Positions 33,895 to 42,500 of a stretch of DNA of 64,000 nucleotides are shown here, piece after piece (the stretch's first letter is position 1; every line of letters begins with the position of its first letter). The stretch is taken from NCBI RefSeq assembly GCF_014298075.1, contig NZ_CP060418.1, forward strand, positions 4,836,001 to 4,900,000, read 5' to 3'. This stretch comes from Enterobacter sp. JUb54. Its GTDB lineage: Bacteria > Pseudomonadota > Gammaproteobacteria > Enterobacterales > Enterobacteriaceae. The notes below the pieces were generated by a model. It did not search any database, had not been told where the DNA came from, and saw only the letters and a program-made list of their open reading frames with translations. A program made the translations under genes and the position numbers.

Positions 33895-35412
33895 ATGTCT
33901 GAACAACAAGCACAGGGCGCTGACGCGGCAATTGACCTTAATAATGAACTGAAAAGCCGTCGTGAAAAGCTGGCTGCGCTGCGTGAGCAGGGTATCCCGT
34001 TCCCGAACGATTTCCGTCGTGACCATACCTCTGACCAACTGCACGCTGACTTCGATGCGAAAGAAAACGAAGAGCTGGAAGCGCTGAACGTTGAAGTCTC
34101 CGTTGCTGGCCGCATGATGACCCGTCGTATTATGGGTAAAGCCTCCTTCGTGACCCTGCAGGACGTTGGCGGCCGCATTCAGTTGTACGTGGCGCGTGAC
34201 GATCTGGCAGAAGGCGTCTACAACGAGCAGTTCAAAAAATGGGACCTCGGTGACATCATCGCCGCCCGCGGTAAGCTGTTCAAAACCAAAACCGGTGAGC
34301 TTTCTATTCACTGCACCGAACTGCGTCTGCTGACCAAAGCCCTGCGCCCGCTGCCGGACAAATTCCACGGCCTGCAGGATCAGGAAGCCCGCTACCGTCA
34401 GCGTTATCTGGACCTGATCTCCAACGACGAATCGCGCAAAACCTTCAAAATTCGCTCCCAGATTCTGGCTGGTATCCGCCAGTTCATGGTTGGTCGCGAC
34501 TTTATGGAAGTCGAAACCCCGATGATGCAGGTGATCCCTGGCGGCGCGTCTGCCCGTCCGTTCATCACCCATCACAACGCCCTGGATATGGACATGTACC
34601 TGCGTATCGCGCCGGAACTGTACCTGAAACGTCTGGTGGTTGGCGGCTTTGAGCGCGTGTTCGAAATCAACCGTAACTTCCGTAACGAAGGGATCTCCGT
34701 TCGCCACAATCCAGAGTTCACCATGATGGAACTCTATATGGCGTATGCGGATTATAAAGATCTGATCGAGCTGACCGAATCCCTGTTCCGTACTCTGGCG
34801 CAGGATATTCTGGGCAACACCGCGGTGCCTTATGGCGATCAGACCTTCGATTTCGGTAAGCCGTTTGAAAAACTGACCATGCGTGAAGCTATCAAGAAAT
34901 ACCGTCCGGAAACCGAGATGGCGGATCTGGATAACTTCGATTCTGCGAAAGCTATCGCACAGGCCATTGGTCTGCACGTCGAGAAGAGCTGGGGTCTGGG
35001 CCGTATCGTGACTGAGATCTTTGAAGAAGTGGCGGAAGCGCACCTGATTCAGCCGACCTTCATCACCGAATACCCGGCAGAAGTTTCTCCGCTGGCGCGT
35101 CGTAATGACGAGAACCCGGAAATCACCGACCGCTTTGAATTCTTCATCGGCGGGCGTGAGATCGGTAACGGCTTTAGCGAGCTGAACGATGCAGAAGACC
35201 AGGCGCAGCGCTTCCAGGACCAGGTGAATGCGAAAGCGGCCGGTGACGACGAAGCGATGTTCTACGACGAAGACTACGTGACCGCGCTGGAACACGGTCT
35301 GCCGCCGACGGCTGGCCTGGGTATTGGTATCGACCGTATGGTAATGCTGTTCACCAACAGCCACACCATCCGCGACGTGATCCTGTTCCCGGCTATGCGC
35401 CCGGTGAAATAA
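33895..35412 (+). CDS. lysS: Lysyl-tRNA synthetase (class II)
   Basis: The 505-residue enzyme charges tRNA-Lys. An N-terminal OB-fold anticodon-binding domain (about 60-150) is followed by the class II catalytic core: motif 2 in [20 protein letters not shown] (near residue 262) and motif 3 in [12 protein letters not shown] (near 477). It is cotranscribed with prfB, nine bases away, and ends at a strong terminator. Confidence 0.98.
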   Translation: MSEQQAQGADAAIDLNNELKSRREKLAALREQGIPFPNDFRRDHTSDQLHADFDAKENEELEALNVEVSVAGRMMTRRIMGKASFVTLQDVGGRIQLYVARDDLAEGVYNEQFKKWDLGDIIAARGKLFKTKTGELSIHCTELRLLTKALRPLPDKFHGLQDQEARYRQRYLDLISNDESRKTFKIRSQILAGIRQFMVGRDFMEVETPMMQVIPGGASARPFITHHNALDMDMYLRIAPELYLKRLVVGGFERVFEINRNFRNEGISVRHNPEFTMMELYMAYADYKDLIELTESLFRTLAQDILGNTAVPYGDQTFDFGKPFEKLTMREAIKKYRPETEMADLDNFDSAKAIAQAIGLHVEKSWGLGRIVTEIFEEVAEAHLIQPTFITEYPAEVSPLARRNDENPEITDRFEFFIGGREIGNGFSELNDAEDQAQRFQDQVNAKAAGDDEAMFYDEDYVTALEHGLPPTAGLGIGIDRMVMLFTNSHTIRDVILFPAMRPVK

Positions 35413-35430
35413 GACCGACCGCGAATAACC

Positions 35431-35464
35431 TAACCCCGGCTATCGATGCCGGGGTTTTTTTTTG
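35431..35464 (+). terminator. Terminator of the prfB-lysS operon
   Basis: The stem ACCCCGGC/GCCGGGGT is followed by a run of ten T residues. Confidence 0.92.
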
Positions 35465-35503
35465 GTCTTTATTTCCGGTGGGAATGTGTTTCCCGCTAGC
35501 GGG

Positions 35504-36055
35504 TCATCGCAAATGCGCGGCGTAGCTGCACAGCGCCTGGCGGGCATCCTGGTCATCCGCTTCAAGAACCATCCACGGGCTGTAGGCCCACGGCGTTAAG
35601 GCGAGCCCCTGCAGCAGATCGTCAAGGCTGCACCACTGATAATCCATCACCTCATCGGCATGGGGAGCGAGCGGGCTGGTGGTCGTGGCGGCATAAACCG
35701 GGCAGACTTCGTTTTCGACAATCCCGTTTGGGGCGACCGCGCGATAGCGGAACGCCGGGTGCACCGGCGTAATGTCGGTGATGGTCACGCCCAGCTCAAA
35801 AAGGCTGCGTCGCTGGACGGCCTGTTCAAACGTTTCGCCCTCCTGCGGGTGGCCGCAGACCGAGTTGGTCCAGACGCCTGGCCAGGCTTTCTTGCTCAGC
35901 GAACGACGCGTCACCAGTAGCTGCCCTTGCTGATTAAACAGCCAGCAGGAAAAGGCGAGGTGCAAAGGGGTATTGAGGGTATGGGCAGCATACTTTTCCT
36001 GCATGCCAACCGGATTATCCTGCTCATCGAGCAAAATGACATGTTCCCCGGTCAT
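35504..36055 (-). CDS. idi: Isopentenyl-diphosphate delta-isomerase (type I)
   Basis: The 183-residue Nudix-fold enzyme interconverts isopentenyl and dimethylallyl diphosphate. The catalytic Cys is in [12 protein letters not shown] (near residue 67) and the catalytic Glu in [11 protein letters not shown] (near 116). It lies convergent with lysS and divergent from actS, the usual place. In enterics it is dispensable because the MEP pathway gives both isomers. Confidence 0.95.
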   Translation of the reverse strand: MTGEHVILLDEQDNPVGMQEKYAAHTLNTPLHLAFSCWLFNQQGQLLVTRRSLSKKAWPGVWTNSVCGHPQEGETFEQAVQRRSLFELGVTITDITPVHPAFRYRAVAPNGIVENEVCPVYAATTTSPLAPHADEVMDYQWCSLDDLLQGLALTPWAYSPWMVLEADDQDARQALCSYAAHLR

Positions 36056-36269
36056 GACAACTCCTGATAGTAAAAATCAACTGGCATAAACGTGCCGGGA
36101 TATGCAATCACGCACAGGGTAGCCGATAACGTCACGAAAGGCATTATCTAAACAAGCGGTAGGCAGGTGGTCAGCGCAGCGAGGAAACCGGGCATCACAA
36201 GCGTAGCGATTGGGGTTCTGCCTGTGGGCTGGTATGATAGTCATCCATAATGATGAGATGAGAGCTGTG

Positions 36270-37010
36270 TTGAGTGCAGGACGCCTGATGAGAAAACGCT
36301 TTTTTATCAATATGATGTTGGTTTGTAGCCTGGTGATTGCCGGGTGTTCCAGTTCATCTGATTCCGGTTCCGTCTATACCGTAAAACGCGGTGACACGCT
36401 GTACCGTATTTCCCGGACGACTGGCACCAGCATCAAAGATCTGGCCCGACTGAACAATATCTCTCCGCCGTATACCATTGAAGTTGGGCAGCGTCTGAAG
36501 CTGAACCCGGCTGCCGGAACCAGCTCCTCGAAGAGCCGTTCGTCCGCGAAGAGCAGCACGCGCACCGCCGCGAGCAAGCCGCCTGCGGCTTTACCACCAG
36601 TATCCTGGCCGCCGGTGGGGCAACGTTGCTGGCGCTGGCCGACCAGCGGGAAAGTTATTCTGCCTTATTCCTCAAGCGATGGCGGGAATAAAGGGATTGA
36701 TATCGCCGGGACGCGTGGGCAGCCGGTGTACGCCTCCGGCGCTGGCAAAGTGGTGTATGTCGGCAACCAGCTGCGCGGTTACGGGAATCTGATCATGATT
36801 AAGCACAATGAAGATTACATTAGCGCCTACGCCCATAACGATAAGCTGATGGTCAATAACGGTCAGAGCGTGAAGATAGGGCAGCAGATTGCCACCATGG
36901 GCAGCACCGATGCTGACTCCGTGCGCCTGCATTTCCAGATTCGCTATCGGGCGACGGCTATCGATCCGCTACGCTATTTGCCGCCGCAGGGCAGCAAGCC
37001 TAAGTGCTAA
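36270..37010 (+). CDS. actS: Amidase activator ActS (YgeR), LysM/M23 lipoprotein
   Basis: This lipoprotein has a lipobox VIAGC, a LysM domain (VYTVKRGDTLYRIS onward), a Ser/Lys/Ala-rich linker and a degenerate M23 domain. The zinc ligands are lost: NKGIDI replaces HxGxDI, and RLHFQI has only one His of the usual HxH. This fits an amidase activator rather than a hydrolase, as shown for E. coli ActS. TTG at 36270 aligns with the E. coli start; ATG at 36288 has a better AGGA ribosome-binding site and also gives a full lipoprotein signal, so it is a real alternative. Confidence 0.93.
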   Translation: MSAGRLMRKRFFINMMLVCSLVIAGCSSSSDSGSVYTVKRGDTLYRISRTTGTSIKDLARLNNISPPYTIEVGQRLKLNPAAGTSSSKSRSSAKSSTRTAASKPPAALPPVSWPPVGQRCWRWPTSGKVILPYSSSDGGNKGIDIAGTRGQPVYASGAGKVVYVGNQLRGYGNLIMIKHNEDYISAYAHNDKLMVNNGQSVKIGQQIATMGSTDADSVRLHFQIRYRATAIDPLRYLPPQGSKPKC

Positions 37011-37045
37011 CCGGTTATTTTATCAGCAGTTAGTGTGGTTAAGTC

Positions 37046-37073
37046 TTGTAAGACGGTGCGTAAGGTCTATAAT
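37046..37073 (+). promoter_or_regulatory. Candidate promoter of tRNA-Gly
   Basis: TTGTAA at 37046-37051 and a perfect TATAAT at 37068-37073 are 16 bases apart, about 25 bases before the tRNA. Confidence 0.6.
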
Positions 37074-37090
37074 GGCCTACGCACCTCAAA

Positions 37091-37164
37091 GCGGGCGTAG
37101 TTCAATGGTAGAACGAGAGCTTCCCAAGCTCTATACGAGGGTTCGATTCCCTTCGCCCGCTCCA
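37091..37164 (+). tRNA. glyU: tRNA-Gly (anticodon CCC)
   Basis: The 74-base sequence folds as a full cloverleaf: acceptor GCGGGCG/CGCCCGC, D arm GTTC/GAAC, anticodon stem AGAGC/GCTCT with loop TTCCCAA, T arm with TTCGATT, and an encoded CCA. The anticodon is CCC, reading GGG. The sequence matches enteric glyU. It is followed by a tyrosine integrase, so it is the likely attachment target of the adjoining island. Confidence 0.97.
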
Positions 37165-37180
37165 AACTCAAGTCTCCTGA

Positions 37181-37251
37181 AGTCTATCAAACTCAATTTT
37201 CCCTTGATAAATCAGCAGTTATAGCATTCTATTAGTCTATTGAACTCAATT
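37181..37251. repeat. Imperfect direct repeats, possible integrase arm sites
   Basis: AGTCTATCAAACTCAATT (37181-37198) and AGTCTATTGAACTCAATT (37234-37251) are two copies differing at two positions between the tRNA and the integrase. Related AACTCAA and AGCTCAA words flank them. Their position fits arm-type binding sites; this is inference. Confidence 0.5.
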
Positions 37252-37278
37252 GTACTCCCCCAGGGTCAAGCTCAATGT

Positions 37279-37327
37279 GGGGGTATGGATGGGGGTATAA
37301 TTGTACCCCCTGCTGAGAGGTACCCCC
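37279..37327. promoter_or_regulatory. GGGGGTA repeat cluster before the integrase
   Basis: GGGGGTA occurs at 37279-37285 and 37291-37297, and its complement TACCCCC at 37304-37310 and 37321-37327, the last touching the integrase start codon. The two middle copies form a near-palindrome. This looks like an operator by which the integrase or another island protein controls integrase expression. Confidence 0.5.
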
Positions 37328-37328
37328 A

Positions 37329-38513
37329 ATGAAGCTGACTGCTCGTCAGGTTGAAACTGCGAAACCCAAAGAGAAGCCCTACAAACTGGCCGATGGTGGT
37401 GGGCTTTACCTGCTGGTTAATCCCAATGGTAAAAGATACTGGCGTCTCAAATACCGTTCGTTAGGTAAAGAGAAGCTGCTCGCTATTGGCGTTTACCCCG
37501 ATGTTTCTTTAGCTGAAGCCAGAAGCAAGCGAGAGGATGCTAAAAGGACATTAGCGGCTGGCAACGATCCTTCTCTTGAACGGAAAATTGAGAAACTTAG
37601 TCGTCAACAAGACGCAGAAAACTCTTTTGAGGCTATCACGCGGGAGTGGTATCAGCGTCGCTATGACCGCTGGTCTGTCTCCTACCGCGAAGAGATGCTG
37701 AGAACCTTCGAAAAGGATGTGTTCCCTTATATCGGTCACCGGCCAATCAAAGATATCAAGCCGATGGAGTTGCTTGCTGTTCTTTCAAAAATAGAAGCAC
37801 GAGGAGCAACTGAGAAGGTCCGTAAGATTCGCCAGCGTTGTGGAGAAGTCTGGAAGTATGCCGTGGTGACTGGCAGGGCCGAGTACAATCCAGCACCAGA
37901 TCTAGCCAGCGCCGTGACTCCTCATGAGAAAGAGCACTATGCTTTTTTAACCCAGGATGAATTGCCAGAGTTTCTTCGGACTCTGAACACCTATGCCGGT
38001 AGTGTGCTTGTTAAGATTGCGATGCAATTGCTTATTTTAACGGGAGTAAGGCCTGGGGAGTTGAGGCAAGCGGAGTGGCAGGAATTTGATTTTGAGAAAA
38101 AGGTTTGGAATGTACCAGCGGAACGCATGAAAATGCGCCGCCCTCATCTGGTTCCGTTATCAAGCCAGGCAATTGACCTACTTAATCAGCTTAAACCCAT
38201 GACGGGAGCAGGAGCGTTGCTGTTCCCAGGACGTAATAATCCTAAGAAACCGATGAGTGATATGGCATTGACTGTGTTGGTCAGGCGTATCGGCTATGCC
38301 GGGCGCGTTACAGGGCATGGATTCCGCCACACGATGAGTACCATTTTGCATGAGCAGGGTTTCAATTCGGCCTGGATTGAGTTACAGCTGGCTCACGTCG
38401 ATAAGAACTCAATTCGTGGGACGTATAACCATGCGCAGTATCTGGACGGGAGGAGGGAGATGATGCAGTGGTATGGCGAGTTGTTATCTTTTATGTGTGA
38501 TGTAAGTACATAA
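37329..38513 (+). CDS. P4-type tyrosine integrase (DUF4102 N-terminus)
   Basis: The 394-residue integrase has the N-terminal DUF4102 domain of island integrases (LADGGGLYLLVNPNGKRYW, LAEARSKREDAK), a SAM-like core-binding domain and a catalytic domain with Arg241 (LTGVRPGELRQ), His330 and Arg333 (GHGFRHT), a later His in QLAHVD and the Tyr nucleophile in YNHAQYL near residue 366. It lies 164 bases downstream of tRNA-Gly, reading away from it, the standard layout of an integrated island. All catalytic residues are present, so it may still be active. Confidence 0.95.
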   Translation: MKLTARQVETAKPKEKPYKLADGGGLYLLVNPNGKRYWRLKYRSLGKEKLLAIGVYPDVSLAEARSKREDAKRTLAAGNDPSLERKIEKLSRQQDAENSFEAITREWYQRRYDRWSVSYREEMLRTFEKDVFPYIGHRPIKDIKPMELLAVLSKIEARGATEKVRKIRQRCGEVWKYAVVTGRAEYNPAPDLASAVTPHEKEHYAFLTQDELPEFLRTLNTYAGSVLVKIAMQLLILTGVRPGELRQAEWQEFDFEKKVWNVPAERMKMRRPHLVPLSSQAIDLLNQLKPMTGAGALLFPGRNNPKKPMSDMALTVLVRRIGYAGRVTGHGFRHTMSTILHEQGFNSAWIELQLAHVDKNSIRGTYNHAQYLDGRREMMQWYGELLSFMCDVST

Positions 38514-38546
38514 AAATAATATATTTAGAATGTACAATGTCTTTTT

Positions 38547-38578
38547 ATTTGTCTGCGAAAAAATTTTCGCAGACAAAT
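38547..38578. repeat. Perfect 15-base inverted repeat upstream of the HEPN genes
   Basis: ATTTGTCTGCGAAAA and its exact complement are separated by AA. No T run follows on either strand, so a simple terminator is unlikely. It lies 42 bases before the start of the first HEPN-type gene and may be an operator or a structured 5' leader. Confidence 0.7.
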
Positions 38579-38620
38579 CTAAAAGGATATTCATCTTTAA
38601 AAGTTAAATAGGGATGTTGT

Positions 38621-39862
38621 ATGAAAAAATATGATCAGGTTGATAAGGCTTTTGATTTTTTAGTAGGAAAGGAAAATCGGCAAGAATTTTTTACTATTGC
38701 TGATTTAGCAGTGGCTACTGGTTGGAAAGTTCAGACATGTAAAACATATCCAACTAAAAGATGGAGTAAATATATATCAAGGGATGGCGCTCAATATACC
38801 ACACTTGGATTAAAATACTTAAGTAAGGAAGACTTCAGAAATCTTCATAGTCAGAAGAGCGTTGAACCGGCCAAAAGTGAGCGAAGCATTAATTTAAAAA
38901 AAGCAAGAGAGTTCGCTATGCTTGCTGTTTCTGTTTACAATAATCCATTTACAGAGTTTAAAACTCATGGTTTTATAGTTAATGTAGTTATAGCATATAC
39001 ATCATTATTTCATGCTATATTCGCAAAAAGAGGTGTTGATTATTTTTACTTGAATGATGATGGCTCTCATAAAATTGTTGATGGTGACAAAAAAGCGTGG
39101 GAACTGAAAACCTGCTGTGAAAAATATTGGCTTGGAAGAAATACCCCAGAAAAATCGAATGTATTTTTTTTAATAGGTTTACGTAATATCATTGAACACC
39201 GAGGTCTCCCTGAAATAGATACACTAACTTTTGGTGAGTGCCAGGCTTCAATAAATAACTTTGAAGATATTCTCATTAACGAATTTGGTGATGAAAATGC
39301 TTTAATGGTAAACTTATCTCTTGCAATGCAACTTACAAGGATGTCTCAGCAAGCGCAGATCGACGCTTTGAAGAAAGTCCAATCAAAAAATTTCACTATT
39401 GTTAAGAAATATATCGAGGATTATAAAAGAGACTTGGAGCAAGAAATATTAGAAAGTCAACAATATCGACTCAGAGCTTTGTTAGTCCCCTTGATTGGTA
39501 AAAAGGCATCAAGTTCTGATATTTCTATAGAGTTTATCAATGTTAATAATCTCACCGAAGATGAACTTGAGAAATTTGATACTGGAATTGCTTTCATCAA
39601 AGGAGTGGAAAATCAATTTAAGTTGAAACCTAAAAAGGTAGTTGAGTTGGTTCAAAAAAAACATAAGTCTTTTAATCTTAGTACTCATGCAAAGTTTTGG
39701 AAGCATTTTGATGTCAGACCATCTCATGTAGATAAAACTCTAAAAGGGAAGTACTGTGGTTATATCGAAGGTTTTGATGGGTATTTATATAATCAGGAAT
39801 GGGTGCGTAAAATACTAAGTGTTTATTCTGATAGTAAAGAGTTGGATAAGGTTTTAGGCTGA
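38621..39862 (+). CDS. DUF3644-like HEPN-motif protein, putative defence RNase
   Basis: The 413-residue protein is not a known enteric core protein. Residues about 95-200 resemble the DUF3644 family: a helical stretch AREFAMLAVSVYNNPF, then GLRNIIEHRG, giving the HEPN ribonuclease signature R188-N189-x3-H193. The N-terminus (about 20-70) could be a small nucleic-acid-binding domain; residues 260-400 are charged and helical. The gene is AT-rich and rich in AAA and ATA codons, unlike the backbone, so it was acquired. It is followed 52 bases later by a second HEPN-motif gene. RNase function is inferred from the motif; the target is unknown. Confidence 0.6.
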   Translation: MKKYDQVDKAFDFLVGKENRQEFFTIADLAVATGWKVQTCKTYPTKRWSKYISRDGAQYTTLGLKYLSKEDFRNLHSQKSVEPAKSERSINLKKAREFAMLAVSVYNNPFTEFKTHGFIVNVVIAYTSLFHAIFAKRGVDYFYLNDDGSHKIVDGDKKAWELKTCCEKYWLGRNTPEKSNVFFLIGLRNIIEHRGLPEIDTLTFGECQASINNFEDILINEFGDENALMVNLSLAMQLTRMSQQAQIDALKKVQSKNFTIVKKYIEDYKRDLEQEILESQQYRLRALLVPLIGKKASSSDISIEFINVNNLTEDELEKFDTGIAFIKGVENQFKLKPKKVVELVQKKHKSFNLSTHAKFWKHFDVRPSHVDKTLKGKYCGYIEGFDGYLYNQEWVRKILSVYSDSKELDKVLG

Positions 39863-39914
39863 CATTAAAATAATATTTTTTTGGATTTTGCATTTAACTT
39901 CAGCGAGGCTTTTT

Positions 39915-40607
39915 ATGAAAGATGATTATTATTGGTGGGATCTGGAGGGGACTGCTTTCAAAGGGGTACTTTATGATTCGATTAATACATATTTTCTGTA
40001 TGATCATTCCTACGCTGATTGGAATGAGTTCTCTAAAGCAGATCCCCATATGGCATATGCGCATTTGACCTATATTAGATTTAACGCATTAGAACAACAA
40101 TTCGCAGATTTAAGAGTCATCCCTCAAATGCTAGGGGTTAATAATTTGCCATTGGTTTCAAAAGTAAGAAATATAAATCGATATGATTGGCTTAAGGCAA
40201 TTGTTGATTTGGCATTATTTAGATTTTCAAGCCTTCGTGATATAACCTTTCATTTTGTTAATGAGGTTTTAGAACTTAATATCCCAGATTACTCTTTAAA
40301 TATTAAACAATTCGGTAAGATTATTAAAGACACTCATTCTGATATTTTGAGTAACTTAAAAATAATTGATTCCTCTGGTGGTCTTCTACGTACAGATAGA
40401 AATACAAGAGCTCATAAGGGATTCTGTAATTTATACACCGATGATGATGAGATGTTTAAGAATATGTCGTGGATAGAGGGCTATGGTTCACACTTAGAAG
40501 GATATGATTTAAATGTAATATATGAAAAATCAAGAGATAAAATATACGATCTTGTAGTTAATGAAATACAAAGCGCTCTCTCTTCTTGTAAAAATATTGT
40601 CGATTAG
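39915..40607 (+). CDS. Second HEPN-motif protein, putative partner of the upstream gene
   Basis: The 230-residue protein has no firmly recognised family, but shows RDRNTRAHKG, giving R162-N163-x3-H167, the HEPN catalytic arrangement, preceded by long amphipathic helices; it recalls Cthe_2314-like HEPN domains. Aromatic residues cluster at the N-terminus (DDYYWWDLEG). The ATG at 39915 is chosen over an upstream TTG because GAGG precedes it. Same strand, close spacing and the same AT-rich base use tie it to the upstream gene as a two-gene unit. Function is inferred only. Confidence 0.55.
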   Translation: MKDDYYWWDLEGTAFKGVLYDSINTYFLYDHSYADWNEFSKADPHMAYAHLTYIRFNALEQQFADLRVIPQMLGVNNLPLVSKVRNINRYDWLKAIVDLALFRFSSLRDITFHFVNEVLELNIPDYSLNIKQFGKIIKDTHSDILSNLKIIDSSGGLLRTDRNTRAHKGFCNLYTDDDEMFKNMSWIEGYGSHLEGYDLNVIYEKSRDKIYDLVVNEIQSALSSCKNIVD

Positions 40608-40711
40608 CTTTATTTTTATTATAGAGATAGGCATGAAGAGCTATCTATAAATTCCAGGAGTGGTGTATCTGCACATTTCTATAATTATCATGGAAAGAAG
40701 GAGTAAATAAA

Positions 40712-40774
40712 TTATTTCACCTGCACAAAAATCCGCTGAAGATGCCACCTGGAGTATCCTGCCCGCGCAGCAAC
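40712..40774 (-). pseudogene. AraC-family regulator remnant
   Basis: Twenty codons on the minus strand read VAARAGYSRWHLQRIFVQVK then stop. AGYSRWHLQR is the recognition-helix segment of MarA/SoxS/Rob-type AraC regulators. The left end runs into AT-rich island DNA and the right end is cut by the insertion sequence, so only a fragment remains. Confidence 0.55.
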
Positions 40775-40804
40775 TGATCTTACCCACGTAATGTGGACAC
40801 GGCC

Positions 40805-41659
40805 CTAAGCGAGGTTCTGATTTTCAAACTGTTCCGGACTGAGGCCGCCACAGGCACTGTGTCGGCGCCACCGATTGTAATCACACTCTATATAATTAAA
40901 CACCGTCATCCGCATGATTTCCCGGCTGATAAAGTGTTCCCCGTGGATACATTCCACCTTCAGCGAGTGGAAGAAGCTTTCCGCGCAGGCATTGTCGTAA
41001 CAACATCCTTTGGCACTCATGCTTCCGTGCAGATTATGCCGCTTCAGCAGCGCCTGATAGTTCGCCGAACAGTATTGCCCGCCGCGATCGGTGTGGACAA
41101 TGACATTTTCCGGTCGCTTACGTCGCCAGAGTGCCATCTGCAGTGCATCGCAGGCCAGCTGCGCTGTCATCCGCGACGACATTGACCAGCCGATGACAGC
41201 CCGCGACCACAGGTCAATCACCACCGCGAGGTACAGCCAGCCCTCGTCGGTACGAAGATACGTGATGTCTCCTGCCCACTTCTGATTCGGGCCACTCGCG
41301 TAAAAATCCTGTTTCAGCAGATTGTCAGACACCGGCAGGCCATGTTCTTTGTAGCTGACCGGGCTGAACTTCCGGGCAGCCTTTGCACGAAGTCCCTGAC
41401 GACGGAGGCTGGCAGCAATGGTTTTGACGTTGTACTCAGGCAGCTCGTCAGCGAGACGGGGTGCACCATAACGCTGTTTTGCCTCCGTGAATGCCTGACG
41501 GACAGCAGTATCACAGACGAGTCGGAATTGCTGACGTGGTGTTATCTGCTGACGAGACAGACGCCACGCATACCAGCCGCTGCGGGCGACCCGCAGTACC
41601 CGGCACATGGCTTTGACGCTGAACTCAGCCCGATGATTTTCGATGAAGACATACTTCAT
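40805..41659 (-). CDS. IS3-family transposase OrfB (DDE integrase core)
   Basis: The 284-residue protein has an HTH_21 segment followed by the rve integrase core with the DDE triad: Asp in [10 protein letters not shown], Asp in [13 protein letters not shown] and Glu in [14 protein letters not shown]. It starts in an ATGA overlap with orfA. In this family a fused OrfAB is often made by frameshifting. It appears intact. Confidence 0.93.
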   Translation of the reverse strand: MKYVFIENHRAEFSVKAMCRVLRVARSGWYAWRLSRQQITPRQQFRLVCDTAVRQAFTEAKQRYGAPRLADELPEYNVKTIAASLRRQGLRAKAARKFSPVSYKEHGLPVSDNLLKQDFYASGPNQKWAGDITYLRTDEGWLYLAVVIDLWSRAVIGWSMSSRMTAQLACDALQMALWRRKRPENVIVHTDRGGQYCSANYQALLKRHNLHGSMSAKGCCYDNACAESFFHSLKVECIHGEHFISREIMRMTVFNYIECDYNRWRRHSACGGLSPEQFENQNLA

Positions 41660-41955
41660 TTCAGGCGCTTCGTGAAGTATGCCGCGGCCTTTTGGATAAT
41701 GGCCAGCTCCTCTGCCTGTTCCGCCAGTTGGCGCTTAAGACGGGCAATTTCAACGGACATTTCCTGCTCACGTTCGGAAGAGCTGCGGGCAGTGTTAATC
41801 TTACTGCGCCATGCGTAGAGCTGGGATTCGTACAGGCTGAGTTCCCGGGCAGCGGCAGCAACACCGATACGTTCCGCAAGCTTCAGGGCTTCGTTACGGA
41901 ATTCAGGCGTGTGCTGTTTGCGGGGCTTCTTACTGGTTGATGCTGGTTTTGTCAT
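41656..41955 (-). CDS. IS3-family transposase OrfA (helix-turn-helix)
   Basis: The 99-residue protein has a Transposase_8 helix-turn-helix ([21 protein letters not shown] region) and a C-terminal leucine zipper (about 65-90) for multimerisation. It binds the element ends. Its stop overlaps the orfB start by four bases. Confidence 0.92.
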   Translation of the reverse strand: MTKPASTSKKPRKQHTPEFRNEALKLAERIGVAAAARELSLYESQLYAWRSKINTARSSSEREQEMSVEIARLKRQLAEQAEELAIIQKAAAYFTKRLK

Positions 41956-42018
41956 GAGTCACCTCTGGTTGAGAGTTTACTCACTTAGTCGTGTGTCCAC
42001 TATTCGCGGGTAGGATCA

Positions 42019-42116
42019 ATATGAAGGATTTTCGCGGCCTGAGCCGTGCTTAGCCAACCATCTTCCTGAGCTAATTGATTTACCAGCGATATTTGTCTTT
42101 TGCTCAGCACTTTCAT
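42019..42116 (-). pseudogene. N-terminal stub of a helix-turn-helix (PRD-type?) regulator
   Basis: A frame starting at 42116 behind GAAGGAGTGGATA reads MKVLSKRQISLVNQLAQEDG and continues WLSTAQAAKILHI before entering the insertion sequence. The pattern resembles the N-terminal winged helix of PTS-linked PRD regulators. The rest of the gene is missing. The intact ribosome-binding site suggests it was a working gene before the IS event, possibly the regulator of the neighbouring PTS operon. Confidence 0.5.
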
Positions 42117-42500
42117 TATCCACTCCTTCGAAGAAATGTTGGCGCTTCAATGATGTTAGTTATAACGACTCTCATGATGCGAGGAAATACCATGAAATGA
42201 ACGCATGTATACCATCACAATGAACAGCTCGTTATTCGGGAGAGGCGTGATTATACGTGGGCGTTTGTAAGTTAATGTCCCTAAGAGAAAAGAACAGGGT
42301 AGTTAACTGGTTTAATGGATGGGGATATTAATAGCGTGAGCTTGATGTTAATTCTATTTTCAAAAAAAACAATTTGGAGACGAAGTTAAATGAGTCATAT
42401 ACAGAAAATTTCATAGCAAGATTTGTCTTTTGAAGTCATCTTTTTCTAAGGAATGCTCTGGTTGATATGTCATTCAGTTGAAGATTTTTCTGAAATGTTT
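42117..42500. other. Intergenic region right of the truncated regulator
   Basis: About 380 AT-rich bases with no supported gene. It presumably held the promoter of the truncated regulator on the minus strand. No clear site was identified. Confidence 0.4.

Larger units (their letters stand above)
40775..42018 (-). mobile_element. IS3-family insertion sequence, 1244 bp
   Basis: Terminal inverted repeats of about 26 bases, TGATCTTACCCACG... on the left and the complement of TGATCCTACCCGCG... on the right, both end in GTGGACAC on the inner side and match at 21 of 26 positions. Two overlapping minus-strand frames encode the transposase. The flanks CAAC and ATAT show no target duplication, so the element has probably taken part in a deletion or recombination after insertion. 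Confidence 0.93.

Noticed and set aside
33880..35364. 494-residue minus-strand frame opposite lysS
   Set aside because: Antisense shadow of lysS; composition is that of a reversed coding frame and no domain is recognisable.
38547..38578. Inverted repeat as the integrase terminator
   Set aside because: The stem is followed by AAATCTAAAAGG on the plus strand and lacks a T run, so it is not called a terminator.
40793..41185. Plus-strand frames inside the insertion sequence
   Set aside because: They oppose the intact DDE transposase gene and show no transposase or passenger motif.
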